Part shown: positions 17,145-24,355 of the stretch, piece after piece
How positions within the stretch are numbered: the stretch's first letter is position 1
Layout: each line of letters opens with the position of its first letter
NCBI RefSeq assembly: GCF_002850745.1
Contig: NZ_KZ559472.1
Location: forward strand, 40,303-104,302
Reading direction: 5' to 3'
DNA length: 64,000 bases
DNA from: Nonomuraea indica
Lineage (GTDB): Bacteria > Actinomycetota > Actinomycetes > Streptosporangiales > Streptosporangiaceae
Translations under genes and position numbers: made by a program
The notes under the pieces: generated by a model
Databases searched by the model: none
Told to the model about the DNA's origin: nothing
Seen by the model: the letters and a program-made list of their open reading frames with translations, nothing else

Positions 17145-18507
17145 GCCAGCCGAGGTCGGGCGGCAGCACGTCCACCCGCGCAGGCAGGTAGGCCAGCGAC
17201 AACACGAGCAGGTGCGCCGTCAGGAACCGGTCCAGCGCCGCGCCGAACGCGTACGGCCCGGCCAGCGCCACCAGCCCGAACGCCATCCCGTCGTACCAGG
17301 GCAGCACGTACGGCGTGGCGAACACGTACGCGGTGACCAGCGCCGCCGCCACCACCTCGGCCGGGAGCTCGCCATACGTCCTGCGGGCAAGGCGCAGCAG
17401 CGACCAGGCGACCAGCGCGAGGACGACCAGCGAGCCGGCCTGGATCTCGCCCCGGTAGGCGCTGCCCTCCCCGACCAGCGCCTGCAGCCAGCCCTGCGCG
17501 AGCTTCCAGTAGGAGGCGTGCGAGATCGCCTTGCTCGTGCGGGTCACCGGGCCGACGGAGTCGGGACCCGCGACGGCGTACCCGGCGACCACGACCGCCA
17601 GCGCTACCCCCGCCATCACCGCCAGCCGTCCCGGCCGGCGTCGCAGCTCCCACGCGGGGCCGAGCGCGGCCAGGCCGGCGTTCACCTTGACGGCCACGCC
17701 CAGGCCGAGCAGCAGCCCCGATCGGGCGGGACGGGACCGGGCGAGCAGCGCCGCCACCATGCAGGCCACGGCCAGCGTGTCCACGTGCATGCCGGCGACG
17801 AGGTGGTGGAGCAGCAGCGGGTTGGCCGTCCACAGCAGTGCCGCCCGCAGCCTGAGCCGGGGGTCGTCCCGCGTGAAGCGGTCCACGAGCAGCCCCGTGG
17901 CCACGAACGCCGCCGCGTTGACCAGGGCCAGCACGAAGACCGTCAGCCTCAGGGAGTCGCCGCCCGCCCAACTCGCCAGCGCCTGCACCGCCGTCGCGAC
18001 GGGGCCGTACACGCTGGGCTCCTCCCGCCAGGGCGCCTCCACGGCGTCGGCGACGGGATCGCCGGGCAGGTCGACTGCTCCGTGCGTGTACGGGTTGAGG
18101 CCGAGGGCGACCATGCGCCCGTACGCGGCGTAGTTGAGGTGGTCACCGGAGCCGGACGGCGGCAGGAACGCGAGCACGCCGGCGGCGAGGCAGCCCAGCG
18201 CCACGAGCCGCCCGGCCAGGCCGCCGTCGCGCAGGGTGCGCAGACCGGCCAGCGTGCCGAGGCCGCCGATCAGGACGGCGGCGGCGGCCAGCGCGACCAC
18301 CAGGTGCGGCGCGGGCCCCACCCCCAGCGAGAACGGCGGCAGCCAGGCGGGCCCGCCCAGGTCCGGCACCATCGCGGACGGCCCGAGGAGGCCGATGACG
18401 ACCGTCAGCAGGATCGAGCCGCCGATCGCCGCCAGGGTCGCTCGCGCCGCCCAGTTGCCGCGTCCGGCGCCGCGCGTCTCGACTCTCACCCGCAAATTCC
18501 AGCACAC
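17005..18507 (-). CDS. MptB-like GT-C alpha-1,6-mannosyltransferase
   Basis: 500 residues, about twelve membrane helices. The diagnostic segment SGDHLNYAAYGRMVALGLNPY followed by EPSVYGPVATA matches MptB/MptA mannosyltransferases, which use polyprenyl phosphomannose to build alpha-1,6-mannan backbones outside the membrane. The start is uncertain: GTG 18507 (MCWNLRVRVE) or GTG 18489. The last 20 residues are Ala/Pro/Arg rich and lie inside the overlap with the convergent gene. Neighbouring GT87 and GT2 genes suggest one glycan pathway. The upstream 450 bp is a repeat region. Confidence 0.8.
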   Translation of the reverse strand: MCWNLRVRVETRGAGRGNWAARATLAAIGGSILLTVVIGLLGPSAMVPDLGGPAWLPPFSLGVGPAPHLVVALAAAAVLIGGLGTLAGLRTLRDGGLAGRLVALGCLAAGVLAFLPPSGSGDHLNYAAYGRMVALGLNPYTHGAVDLPGDPVADAVEAPWREEPSVYGPVATAVQALASWAGGDSLRLTVFVLALVNAAAFVATGLLVDRFTRDDPRLRLRAALLWTANPLLLHHLVAGMHVDTLAVACMVAALLARSRPARSGLLLGLGVAVKVNAGLAALGPAWELRRRPGRLAVMAGVALAVVVAGYAVAGPDSVGPVTRTSKAISHASYWKLAQGWLQALVGEGSAYRGEIQAGSLVVLALVAWSLLRLARRTYGELPAEVVAAALVTAYVFATPYVLPWYDGMAFGLVALAGPYAFGAALDRFLTAHLLVLSLAYLPARVDVLPPDLGWLMTVVRPQVVPPALLALTAALAGWALLRARAAGPVRTPPAPAAPPR

Positions 18508-18538
18508 CGCCGACCCGGGTCAGTCCGGGCTCGCTCCC

Positions 18539-18741
18539 CGAACGGATCGGGTCCCCGGCCGAACGGGGCAGGCCGGGTCCGCCTCCTGAAGAGGTCAGGT
18601 CCCCAGCCGAACGGGCCGTGCCGGGTCCGCCTCCCGAACGGGTCGGGTCCCCGGCCGAACAGGTCGGGTCCCCGGCCGAACAGGTCGGGTCCCCGGCCGA
18701 ACAGGTCGGGTCCCCGGCCGAAGGGGACGGGGTCCCCGCCC
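18539..18741. repeat. 21-bp tandem repeat array with hairpin units
   Basis: Roughly nine units, each near 21 bp and beginning GAACAGGTCGGG or a variant, run from 18539 to 18741; three central copies (18657-18719) are identical, the outer ones diverged, and two carry a 6-bp insertion. Within the + strand, CCCGGCC of one unit can pair with GGUCGGG of the next around a GAACA loop (7 bp, one G-U), giving a chain of small hairpins. Two strands carry short open frames with heptapeptide repeats, but neither has a ribosome site. The array fills most of the 450 bp between the GT2 and MptB-like genes. Confidence 0.8.
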
Positions 18742-18752
18742 AAGCGGGGACG

Positions 18753-18820
18753 GATTACCAGACGAAGGGGACGAGCCCCCCAGCGAGGGGGATTACCGGA
18801 CGAAGGAGACGAGTGCCCCC
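18753..18820. repeat. Imperfect direct repeat, 38-bp spacing
   Basis: GATTACCAGACGAAGG at 18753 recurs as GATTACCGGACGAAGG at 18791; each is followed by a GACGAG and a run of five or six C. The pair sits right next to the 21-bp array but is a different sequence. The remaining 140 bp to the GT2 stop at 18960 show nothing further. Confidence 0.65.
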
Positions 18821-18959
18821 TAGGGGGACGGGTGCCGTGTCCCGGGGCGGGCGGCCGGGGCCGGCGGCGTGCACGACACCGACTCCGGCCTCCCCCCGCG
18901 GCGCCCGCCCGGGGACTTCGCGGGGAGCGTCGCCGTATGGGTGGTTTGCGGGGAGCGGA

Positions 18960-19727
18960 TCAGCGGTTGGTGCGAAGTTTGTTGAGGTTTTGGGCGATGA
19001 GCGGCTCACGGGCCGCCAGGGCCAGCCCCACGTCCCTGAGCTGTCTGGCGCGGTGGAGCTGGGCGCGCCAGTCGGTCCCCGTGGCGCGGTGGCTCATCTC
19101 CACCTCGACCTCCGCCACCCGGAATCCCTTGCGCAGCAGGTCGATGGTCAGCCCGGTCTCGACCCCGAACCCGTGGGCGAGCGGCCGGGCGGCCTCGAAG
19201 GCGGCACGGGTGAGGCAGCGCTGGCCGTTGAGCGGCTGCCTGGCCTCGAACCCCGTGGCGCGGCGGATGCCGTCACGCGCCAGCCGGACGACCATGCCGT
19301 GGCCGCCGAGCTTGACCCGCGTGGCGAAGACGGCGACCGTCATGTCGGCCTCGCCCGCGCGGACCGGCGTCACGAGCGCGGCCGCCGCGCCGGCGGTGTC
19401 GCCGAGGTCGGCGTCGAGGAAGAGTAAGTGGCGCGGCACCGGCCCGTCGAACAGGCGCACGGCCTCGGCGCCCGTCTCCATGGCGGCGGCCTTGCCGCGG
19501 TTGCGGCTGTGGCGCACGACCCGCGCCCCGGCCGCCCGCGCGACCTTGCCGGTCTGGTCGGTGGAGCCGTCGTCGACGACGACCACCAGATCGACGCCCG
19601 GCAGGGCCAGGGCCGCCGTGACGGTGGCGCCGATGCGGTGGGCCTCGTCCTTGGCGGGCACCACGACCGCGGTGTCGCCGGCGGGCTCCGCCGTGGCGTC
19701 GGTCACACCGTGTTCCCCAGCCGTCAT
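18960..19727 (-). CDS. Glycosyltransferase family 2
   Basis: 255 residues, a cytoplasmic GT-A fold. The nucleotide-sugar site shows VVVPAKDEAHRI, VVDDGSTDQT and the metal-binding LFLDADLGD; the overall shape resembles dolichol-phosphate-mannose and glucosyl-phosphoglycerate synthases but lacks membrane segments. A plausible role is making a polyprenyl-phosphate sugar donor or a soluble glycoside for the nearby GT-C enzymes. Its ATG overlaps the stop of the STAS gene by 4 bp, so the two are translated together. Donor and acceptor are unknown. Confidence 0.83.
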   Translation of the reverse strand: MTAGEHGVTDATAEPAGDTAVVVPAKDEAHRIGATVTAALALPGVDLVVVVDDGSTDQTGKVARAAGARVVRHSRNRGKAAAMETGAEAVRLFDGPVPRHLLFLDADLGDTAGAAAALVTPVRAGEADMTVAVFATRVKLGGHGMVVRLARDGIRRATGFEARQPLNGQRCLTRAAFEAARPLAHGFGVETGLTIDLLRKGFRVAEVEVEMSHRATGTDWRAQLHRARQLRDVGLALAAREPLIAQNLNKLRTNR

Positions 19728-20071
19728 GATCCCTCGGCGATGAGAAACTCCTGCGGCACCTCGTCGTGCACGGTGAACACCGAGTCGAGCCCGGTGACCT
19801 GCAGGATCTTGCGTACGGCCGGCCGGGGAGCGGCCACGTGCAGGGAACCGCCGCGCTCCTTCGTCCGTTTGAGCGCCGACAGCAGGACGTTCATCCCCGT
19901 GGAGTCGCAGAAATCCACGCCGGACATGTCGATGACCACGCGGCTGGGCCCGTCCTGCAGCAACCGGGTGAACTCCGACTGCAGGTGGGGTGCCGTATAG
20001 AGGTCGATTTCGCCGGAGATCGCAACGAGTGCATGGCCGGCATGTGATCGAGTCGAGACCTTGAGCTCCAC
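19724..20071 (-). CDS. STAS-domain anti-sigma factor antagonist
   Basis: 115 residues, one STAS domain of the SpoIIAA/RsbV family. The conserved DFCDSTGMN segment carries the serine that a partner kinase phosphorylates; unphosphorylated protein would bind an RsbW-type anti-sigma factor and free a sigma factor. TAGCCT lies 6 nt before its GTG, so it is probably leaderless. It is coupled (ATGA) to a glycosyltransferase, an unusual arrangement. A candidate kinase partner, the RsbW-like ATPase at 23775-24308, lies 4 kb away; the pairing is inference. Confidence 0.9.
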   Translation of the reverse strand: MELKVSTRSHAGHALVAISGEIDLYTAPHLQSEFTRLLQDGPSRVVIDMSGVDFCDSTGMNVLLSALKRTKERGGSLHVAAPRPAVRKILQVTGLDSVFTVHDEVPQEFLIAEGS

Positions 20072-20293
20072 AGGGGCAGGCTAGCGGCGCGGAGCGCCGC
20101 GGTCACGTTGTCACGCCGAGCGGGTCACCCCCGGTTTTTGTCATCAGTTTGGGCTCCATGGAGACGGAGAGTACGCGAAGCTTGACGGTGTGACACCGGC
20201 ACGGCCGGAAGGGGGCGGCCCGGCACCTCCGCATCCGGTCACCACTTTCACCGAGAAGGAGGGGCTGGGCGAGACACGGGCCCGCGTAACGCG

Positions 20294-20692
20294 ATGAACA
20301 CTGAACAACCCGAAGATCCTCAGCGTCAACGGCTCCGCGAACATCTGGAGACCATCCTCATCCGCACCGAGAAGGCCGCCTCCTGGCACGAGGAGGCGGG
20401 GCGCCTGCGCGGCCTGGTCAACCACGAGGGGTTCGTCCCCGTGCGCACCCGGCTGGCGGTCGAGGACCTCGACTTCCTGTCCGGGGCCCGCGAAGACCTG
20501 ATCACGTTCACCGAGCTCACCCTGAGGCTGCTGGACCTGCACCAGCCTCGCGACGCAGGCGGCATCACGAGCGACACCGCGCATCCCATCCTGCGGTGCC
20601 GGAGTTGCATGTGGCGCTGGCCCTGCCCGACATTTCGTGCGATGTCGGAGGCGTTCGGCACGGCCTTCTCCCCCTTGCCGGAGTCCGCCTGA
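20294..20692 (+). CDS. Hypothetical protein with a C-terminal Cys/WPCPT motif
   Basis: 132 residues, function unknown. The N-terminal 85 residues are predicted helical and charged with no recognised domain. The C-terminal part has CRSCMWRWPCPTFRAMSEAF: two closely spaced Cys and a third before PT. Short motifs of this C-x2-C...WPCPT.R kind recur at the ends of small actinobacterial proteins and may bind metal. The ATG lacks a good ribosome site. A long hairpin follows the stop. The 220 bp upstream, between divergent genes, show no other clear element. Confidence 0.6.
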   Translation: MNTEQPEDPQRQRLREHLETILIRTEKAASWHEEAGRLRGLVNHEGFVPVRTRLAVEDLDFLSGAREDLITFTELTLRLLDLHQPRDAGGITSDTAHPILRCRSCMWRWPCPTFRAMSEAFGTAFSPLPESA

Positions 20693-20720
20693 CGGCCCCC
20701 TGACAGCCCTCCACGACGCC

Positions 20721-20771
20721 TGATCGTCGCGGCCGGCACGAGCCGAGCCGCGCGCCGGCCGCCGCCGATCA
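20721..20771. terminator. Bidirectional terminator between convergent genes
   Basis: TGATCG...CGCGGCCGGC pairs with GCCGGCCGC...CGATCA to form a stem of about 16 bp with a small bulge and a loop of about 15 nt. It lies between the hypothetical gene ending at 20692 and the histidine kinase ending at 20769, and includes the kinase stop codon. Confidence 0.65.
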
Positions 20772-21893
20772 GCGCACCAGGGGGAGCCGGATCTCGAAAC
20801 GGCACCCGGGCCCCTCGTTGACCACGTCGATCATCCCATCGTGGGCCTCGACGATGCCCTGGGCGATCGCCAGGCCGAGCCCGGCTCCCCCGTCGGGTGT
20901 CGGCGTCCGCGCGGCCTCTCCCCTGAACGCCACGTCGAACACCCGCGGCAGGTCCGCCTCCGGGATCCCGCCGCAGCAGTCGGAGACCGACACGCAGGCC
21001 ATCCCCGCCGTGACCCCCGCCCGCAGCACGACGGTCCGGTCGGCGGGCGTGTGGCGGATCGCGTTGACCACGAGGTTGCCCAGCGCCCGGCCGAGCGCGC
21101 CGGCGTCGGCCTCCACCGGCACGGCGTGCGCGGCCTCGGCTGCCAGCCGCACGCCCTTGGCCCGGGCCAGCGGCTCGGCCCCGGCGACGGTGTCGGCCAC
21201 CAGGTCGGCCAGCCCGATCCGGGCCCGGGTGAGCCGCAGCGCCCCGGCGTGGATGCGCGAGAGCTCGAACAGGTCGTCCACCATCGCGGACAGGCGTTCG
21301 ACCTCCAGCCTGATCTGCCCGTGGTAGCGGGCGACGGTCGCCGGGTCGGACACCACCCCGTCCTCCAGCGCCTCGGCCATCGCGCGCATCCCGGCGAGGG
21401 GGGTGCGCAGGTCGTGGCTGACCCACGCCACCAGCTCGCGCCGGGCCTCCTCCAGGGCTCGTTCGCGGGCGTTCGCCTCCTGCAGGGTGTTGGCGATCGT
21501 CTGGAGCTCGGCGGGCAGCCCGCGCGGTGCGGTGAACGGCAGGTGCCGGACGGCGGCGACGAGCCGCCTGCTCTCTCCGACCACCCGCCGGGCCAGCACG
21601 AACGCGACCCCGAGCCCGACCAGCCCGCCGACGGCGACGACGCTGAGCACGATGTCGCGCACCCGGCCCTCGATGATCATCATGAGCGTGATGGCCACCA
21701 CGCCCGCCAGCGTCGCCGTGACGGAGACGACCATGACGACGGCCAGCATGACGCCGATGGACCGCCTGCGCAGCGACCACATCGCCCACACGCCGAGCAG
21801 GGCCACCGTCAGCCCGAGCCCGGCGGTGACCGCCACGATCACGCCCAGGTCGCCCATCTCGGCGGCCCGCGCGAGCCCGGCGGGGCGGGTCAT
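20769..21893 (-). CDS. Sensor histidine kinase (OmpR-paired)
   Basis: 374 residues. Four membrane helices occupy the first 110 residues with no large external loop, so it probably senses a membrane-associated signal. A linker leads to the HisKA domain with [17 protein letters not shown] (phosphorylated His), then the HATPase domain with [26 protein letters not shown] and [11 protein letters not shown]. The ATG overlaps the stop of the response regulator by 4 bp, so the pair is one unit. An in-frame stretch upstream of the ATG is the regulator in another frame. Confidence 0.9.
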   Translation of the reverse strand: MTRPAGLARAAEMGDLGVIVAVTAGLGLTVALLGVWAMWSLRRRSIGVMLAVVMVVSVTATLAGVVAITLMMIIEGRVRDIVLSVVAVGGLVGLGVAFVLARRVVGESRRLVAAVRHLPFTAPRGLPAELQTIANTLQEANARERALEEARRELVAWVSHDLRTPLAGMRAMAEALEDGVVSDPATVARYHGQIRLEVERLSAMVDDLFELSRIHAGALRLTRARIGLADLVADTVAGAEPLARAKGVRLAAEAAHAVPVEADAGALGRALGNLVVNAIRHTPADRTVVLRAGVTAGMACVSVSDCCGGIPEADLPRVFDVAFRGEAARTPTPDGGAGLGLAIAQGIVEAHDGMIDVVNEGPGCRFEIRLPLVR

Positions 21894-22588
21894 CCCGCCG
21901 TCTCCAGGGGCTCGTAGCGGTAGCCGACGCCCCACACGGTGACGATCCTGCGCGGCTCGGTCGGGTCGGCCTCGATCTTCTCGCGCAGCCTCCTGACGTG
22001 CACGGTCACGGTCGAGGAGTCGCCGAACGACCAGCCCCACACCTGGTTCAGCAGCGCCGACCGGCTGAACGCCTGCCGAGGGTTGCGCATCAGGTGGGCC
22101 AGCAGGTCGAACTCGCGGGCGGTCAGCGCCACCTCCGCGCCGTCCAGTCGTACCTCGTGCGCCCCCACGTCGACGACCAGACCCGCGTCGCGCAGCACCC
22201 CGGTGCCGGCCGTGACGGACGCGCCGCGCGCCCGCCGCAGGACCGACTGGACGCGCAGGGCGAGCTCGCGCGGGCTGAACGGCTTGGTCACGTAGTCGTC
22301 GGCGCCCGTCTCCAGGCCCACCACGCGGTCGATCTCCTCGCCCAGCGCGGTGAGCATGATGACCGGGACGGGCCAGCGTTCGCGCAGCTTGCGGCACACC
22401 TGCAGCCCGTCGAGCTTGGGCAGCATCAGGTCGAGCACCATGAGGTCGGGCGGCCGGGCCAGCGCCCGCCGCAGCGCCTCCGCCCCGTCGCCGACGCACT
22501 CGACCTCGTGCCCGTCGCGCTCCAGGTAGCGCGCCACCACCTCGGCGACGGTGGGGTCGTCCTCGACCACGAGGATGCGGGTGTTCAC
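21890..22588 (-). CDS. OmpR-family response regulator
   Basis: 232 residues: a receiver domain (VVEDD near the start, [10 protein letters not shown] with the phosphorylated Asp, [15 protein letters not shown]) followed by a winged-helix DNA-binding domain ([30 protein letters not shown] region). I start at the GTG of [11 protein letters not shown] at 22588 because TACCGT lies 6 nt upstream; an ATG eight codons earlier would include the promoter box. It is followed by its kinase with a 4-bp overlap. Confidence 0.9.
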   Translation of the reverse strand: MNTRILVVEDDPTVAEVVARYLERDGHEVECVGDGAEALRRALARPPDLMVLDLMLPKLDGLQVCRKLRERWPVPVIMLTALGEEIDRVVGLETGADDYVTKPFSPRELALRVQSVLRRARGASVTAGTGVLRDAGLVVDVGAHEVRLDGAEVALTAREFDLLAHLMRNPRQAFSRSALLNQVWGWSFGDSSTVTVHVRRLREKIEADPTEPRRIVTVWGVGYRYEPLETAG

Positions 22589-22682
22589 GCCTTCACGGTA
22601 CGACCGGGCCATGGCCCGCCGACACCCACGTCATGGGTTCGTAAGCCTCGCGGATCTTGCCCGCAGGACGTACGGTGGGCTC

Positions 22683-22850
22683 ATGAGTCGAGTCGTCATG
22701 CTCGTGCTGGGCGCGCTCCTGGCGCTCTTCGTGCTGTTCAACTTCGTGCTGCCCATGATCATGGGTCTGCTGAAGGTGGCGCTGATCATCGGGGTGGTCG
22801 CCCTGCTGGTCTTCATCGCGGTGACCCTGGTCGGCAAGACGTCCCGCTGA
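22683..22850 (+). CDS. Small hydrophobic membrane protein (55 aa)
   Basis: 55 residues with two adjacent hydrophobic segments (about residues 4-26 and 29-50) and a short basic end (VGKTSR). It has no recognised family. TACGGT stands 6 nt before the ATG, pointing to a leaderless transcript, and the DUF6412 gene begins 4 nt after the stop, so it probably leads the DUF6412-yidC unit. It is divergent from the OmpR regulator with only about 95 bp between their starts. Confidence 0.7.
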   Translation: MSRVVMLVLGALLALFVLFNFVLPMIMGLLKVALIIGVVALLVFIAVTLVGKTSR

Positions 22851-22854
22851 GCCC

Positions 22855-23076
22855 ATGACCCTGTTCCTGCTCGATCCCTGGCTCATGGGCGTCACGATGG
22901 TGGCGGTCCTGCTGTTGGTGAGCTGGGCGGGCAGGCTGCTGCCGCTGGGCGCCGCCGAGCCGGCCGGCTTCCCGCTGGTGTACGGCCGGCGCACGGCCTT
23001 CCAGCGCCAGCGCGATCCCGACGCCGCCGGTCGGCCCCGCCCACGGGCGCCCTCACCCTGCCCCGCTTCCCGCTAG
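22855..23076 (+). CDS. DUF6412 family membrane protein
   Basis: 73 residues. One membrane helix (about 8-30) is followed by a basic tail with RTAFQRQRDPDAAGRPRPRAP, the conserved signature of DUF6412. Members are usually found directly before a YidC/Oxa1 gene, as here, so a role in membrane protein insertion is a fair guess from context alone. It starts 4 nt after the small membrane protein. Confidence 0.8.
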   Translation: MTLFLLDPWLMGVTMVAVLLLVSWAGRLLPLGAAEPAGFPLVYGRRTAFQRQRDPDAAGRPRPRAPSPCPASR

Positions 23077-23094
23077 CGGGGCTCCGTCTTCGAC

Positions 23095-23130
23095 GAGCCC
23101 TGATTCCGTCTTCCTCTGTTTGAAGGGCTC
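23095..23130 (+). promoter_or_regulatory. Stem-loop covering the yidC ribosome site
   Basis: GAGCCCT (23095-23101) can pair perfectly with AGGGCTC (23124-23130), directly before the yidC ATG. The only Shine-Dalgarno-like bases (AAGGG) lie inside the 3' arm, so folding would hide them. Whether this acts as control is unknown. Confidence 0.4.
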
Positions 23131-23778
23131 ATGATCGAATCTCTCGTCACGTTCGTCGTCGGCATGTCCGGGGGCCATGCCGCCCTCGCCATCGTGCTGT
23201 TCACGCTGGCGGTACGGGTGCTGCTGCTCCCGTTGAGCGTCCGGCAGGCGCGCAGCGCCAAGGTCAAGGAGCGGCTGGCGCCGGAGCTGCGCCGGCTGCA
23301 GAAGCGGTTCGGGCGCGATCCGCAGCGGCTCAGCAAGGAGGTCTCCGCGCTGTACGCCAGGGAGGGCAGCTCGCCGTTCGCCGGGATCATGCCGGGGCTG
23401 GCCCAGGCGCCGTTCCTGTGGCTGATGTACCAGGTGGCCACGCATCCGACCGCGCTCGCGGGTCAGCAGTTGCTGGGGGCTCCGCTGGGTCAGCAGGTGG
23501 CAGGTGTGGTGGCCAATTATGGACTGATCAGTTGGCCATTTTCGGTCTTTGTGGTGATCATCGCACTGGTCGCACTGGTGGCCTGGCTCTCGTCGCGGAA
23601 GATCCGGTCCACGCTGACCGAGGAGCAGCCCGAAACGTTGCGGAAGATCATGCCGTTGCTGCCGTGGGGGTCGGTGGTCGCCGCGGCCGTGCTGCCGCTG
23701 GCCGCCGGGCTCTACCTCCTGGTGTCCACGGCGTGGACCTTCGGCGAGCGTGCCGTGCTCGCCGCGCGGGCCGGCTAG
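23131..23778 (+). CDS. yidC: YidC/Oxa1-type membrane protein insertase
   Basis: 215 residues, short like other actinobacterial second-copy YidC proteins. Five membrane segments surround the cytoplasmic helical hairpin SVRQARSAKVKERLAPELR; the Arg in TLAVRVLLLPL is the hydrophilic-groove residue that contacts substrate. It inserts small membrane proteins with or without SecYEG. It does not lie next to rpmH and rnpA, so it is probably an additional paralogue. The stop overlaps the convergent ATPase gene by 4 bp. Confidence 0.88.
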   Translation: MIESLVTFVVGMSGGHAALAIVLFTLAVRVLLLPLSVRQARSAKVKERLAPELRRLQKRFGRDPQRLSKEVSALYAREGSSPFAGIMPGLAQAPFLWLMYQVATHPTALAGQQLLGAPLGQQVAGVVANYGLISWPFSVFVVIIALVALVAWLSSRKIRSTLTEEQPETLRKIMPLLPWGSVVAAAVLPLAAGLYLLVSTAWTFGERAVLAARAG

Positions 23779-24308
23779 CCGGCCTCCCTCAGCGCCGCGA
23801 CGTGCCCGTTCACCGAGCCGTTGCCGTTGGGCGCGGGCAGCACGGCCCACACGGTCGTCATCTCGCCGTCGTGGCGAACGCCCCAGCTCTCGGCCACGTA
23901 CTCGACGATGCCGAGCCCCCTGCCCCCCAGCGATGAGAGGGTGGGGCGGCCCGCGCGCGGCTCGGTGGCGGCGCCCCCGTCGCTCACGGCCACCTCGATC
24001 CGATCGCCACTGCGCAGCCACGCCACCTTGACCATGCCCGACGGCAACGGATGGGCGTGTCTCAGCGCGTTGCTGAGCAGCTCGCTCACCACCAGTACGG
24101 CGTCGTCGATCGCGGCGTCGAAAACGCCGAGACCGTGCAGGTCAGTGCTCAGACGCTGGCGGGCAACGGCGACGCTGGACGGCGCGTACGGCAGCAGCAC
24201 CACGCTTGACACACCCACCTCCCCGTCTACCAGTGCCCCCCGCGGGAACACTCCCCGGTACGACCGAAATGCCCCGTTACTCGATCCCAGAAACCGCATC
24301 TCGATCAC
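23775..24308 (-). CDS. RsbW-like serine kinase/ATP-binding regulator
   Basis: 177 residues. The central HATPase_c_2 domain shows the N box ELLSNALRHAH and the G box GGRGLGIVEYVAESWG, as in anti-sigma regulatory kinases of the RsbW/SpoIIAB type that bind sigma factors and phosphorylate STAS antagonists. The 60-residue N-terminal part is not conserved. Start could be GTG 24308 or the ATG three codons later. No sigma factor is adjacent; the STAS protein at 19724 is a possible partner. Many such proteins in actinobacteria are orphans. Confidence 0.82.
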   Translation of the reverse strand: MIEMRFLGSSNGAFRSYRGVFPRGALVDGEVGVSSVVLLPYAPSSVAVARQRLSTDLHGLGVFDAAIDDAVLVVSELLSNALRHAHPLPSGMVKVAWLRSGDRIEVAVSDGGAATEPRAGRPTLSSLGGRGLGIVEYVAESWGVRHDGEMTTVWAVLPAPNGNGSVNGHVAALREAG

Positions 24309-24355
24309 AGCTTGTACACATTGGACTGTAGGTCAGCACATCCGTGACCACCTCG

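Noticed and set aside
18539..18741. CRISPR array or repeat peptide gene
   Set aside because: The units abut without unique spacers, no cas genes are present, and the heptapeptide frames on either strand lack start signals.
13556..20071. Biosynthetic gene cluster in the glycosyltransferase block
   Set aside because: No polyketide, peptide or terpene core enzymes; the genes fit envelope glycan synthesis.
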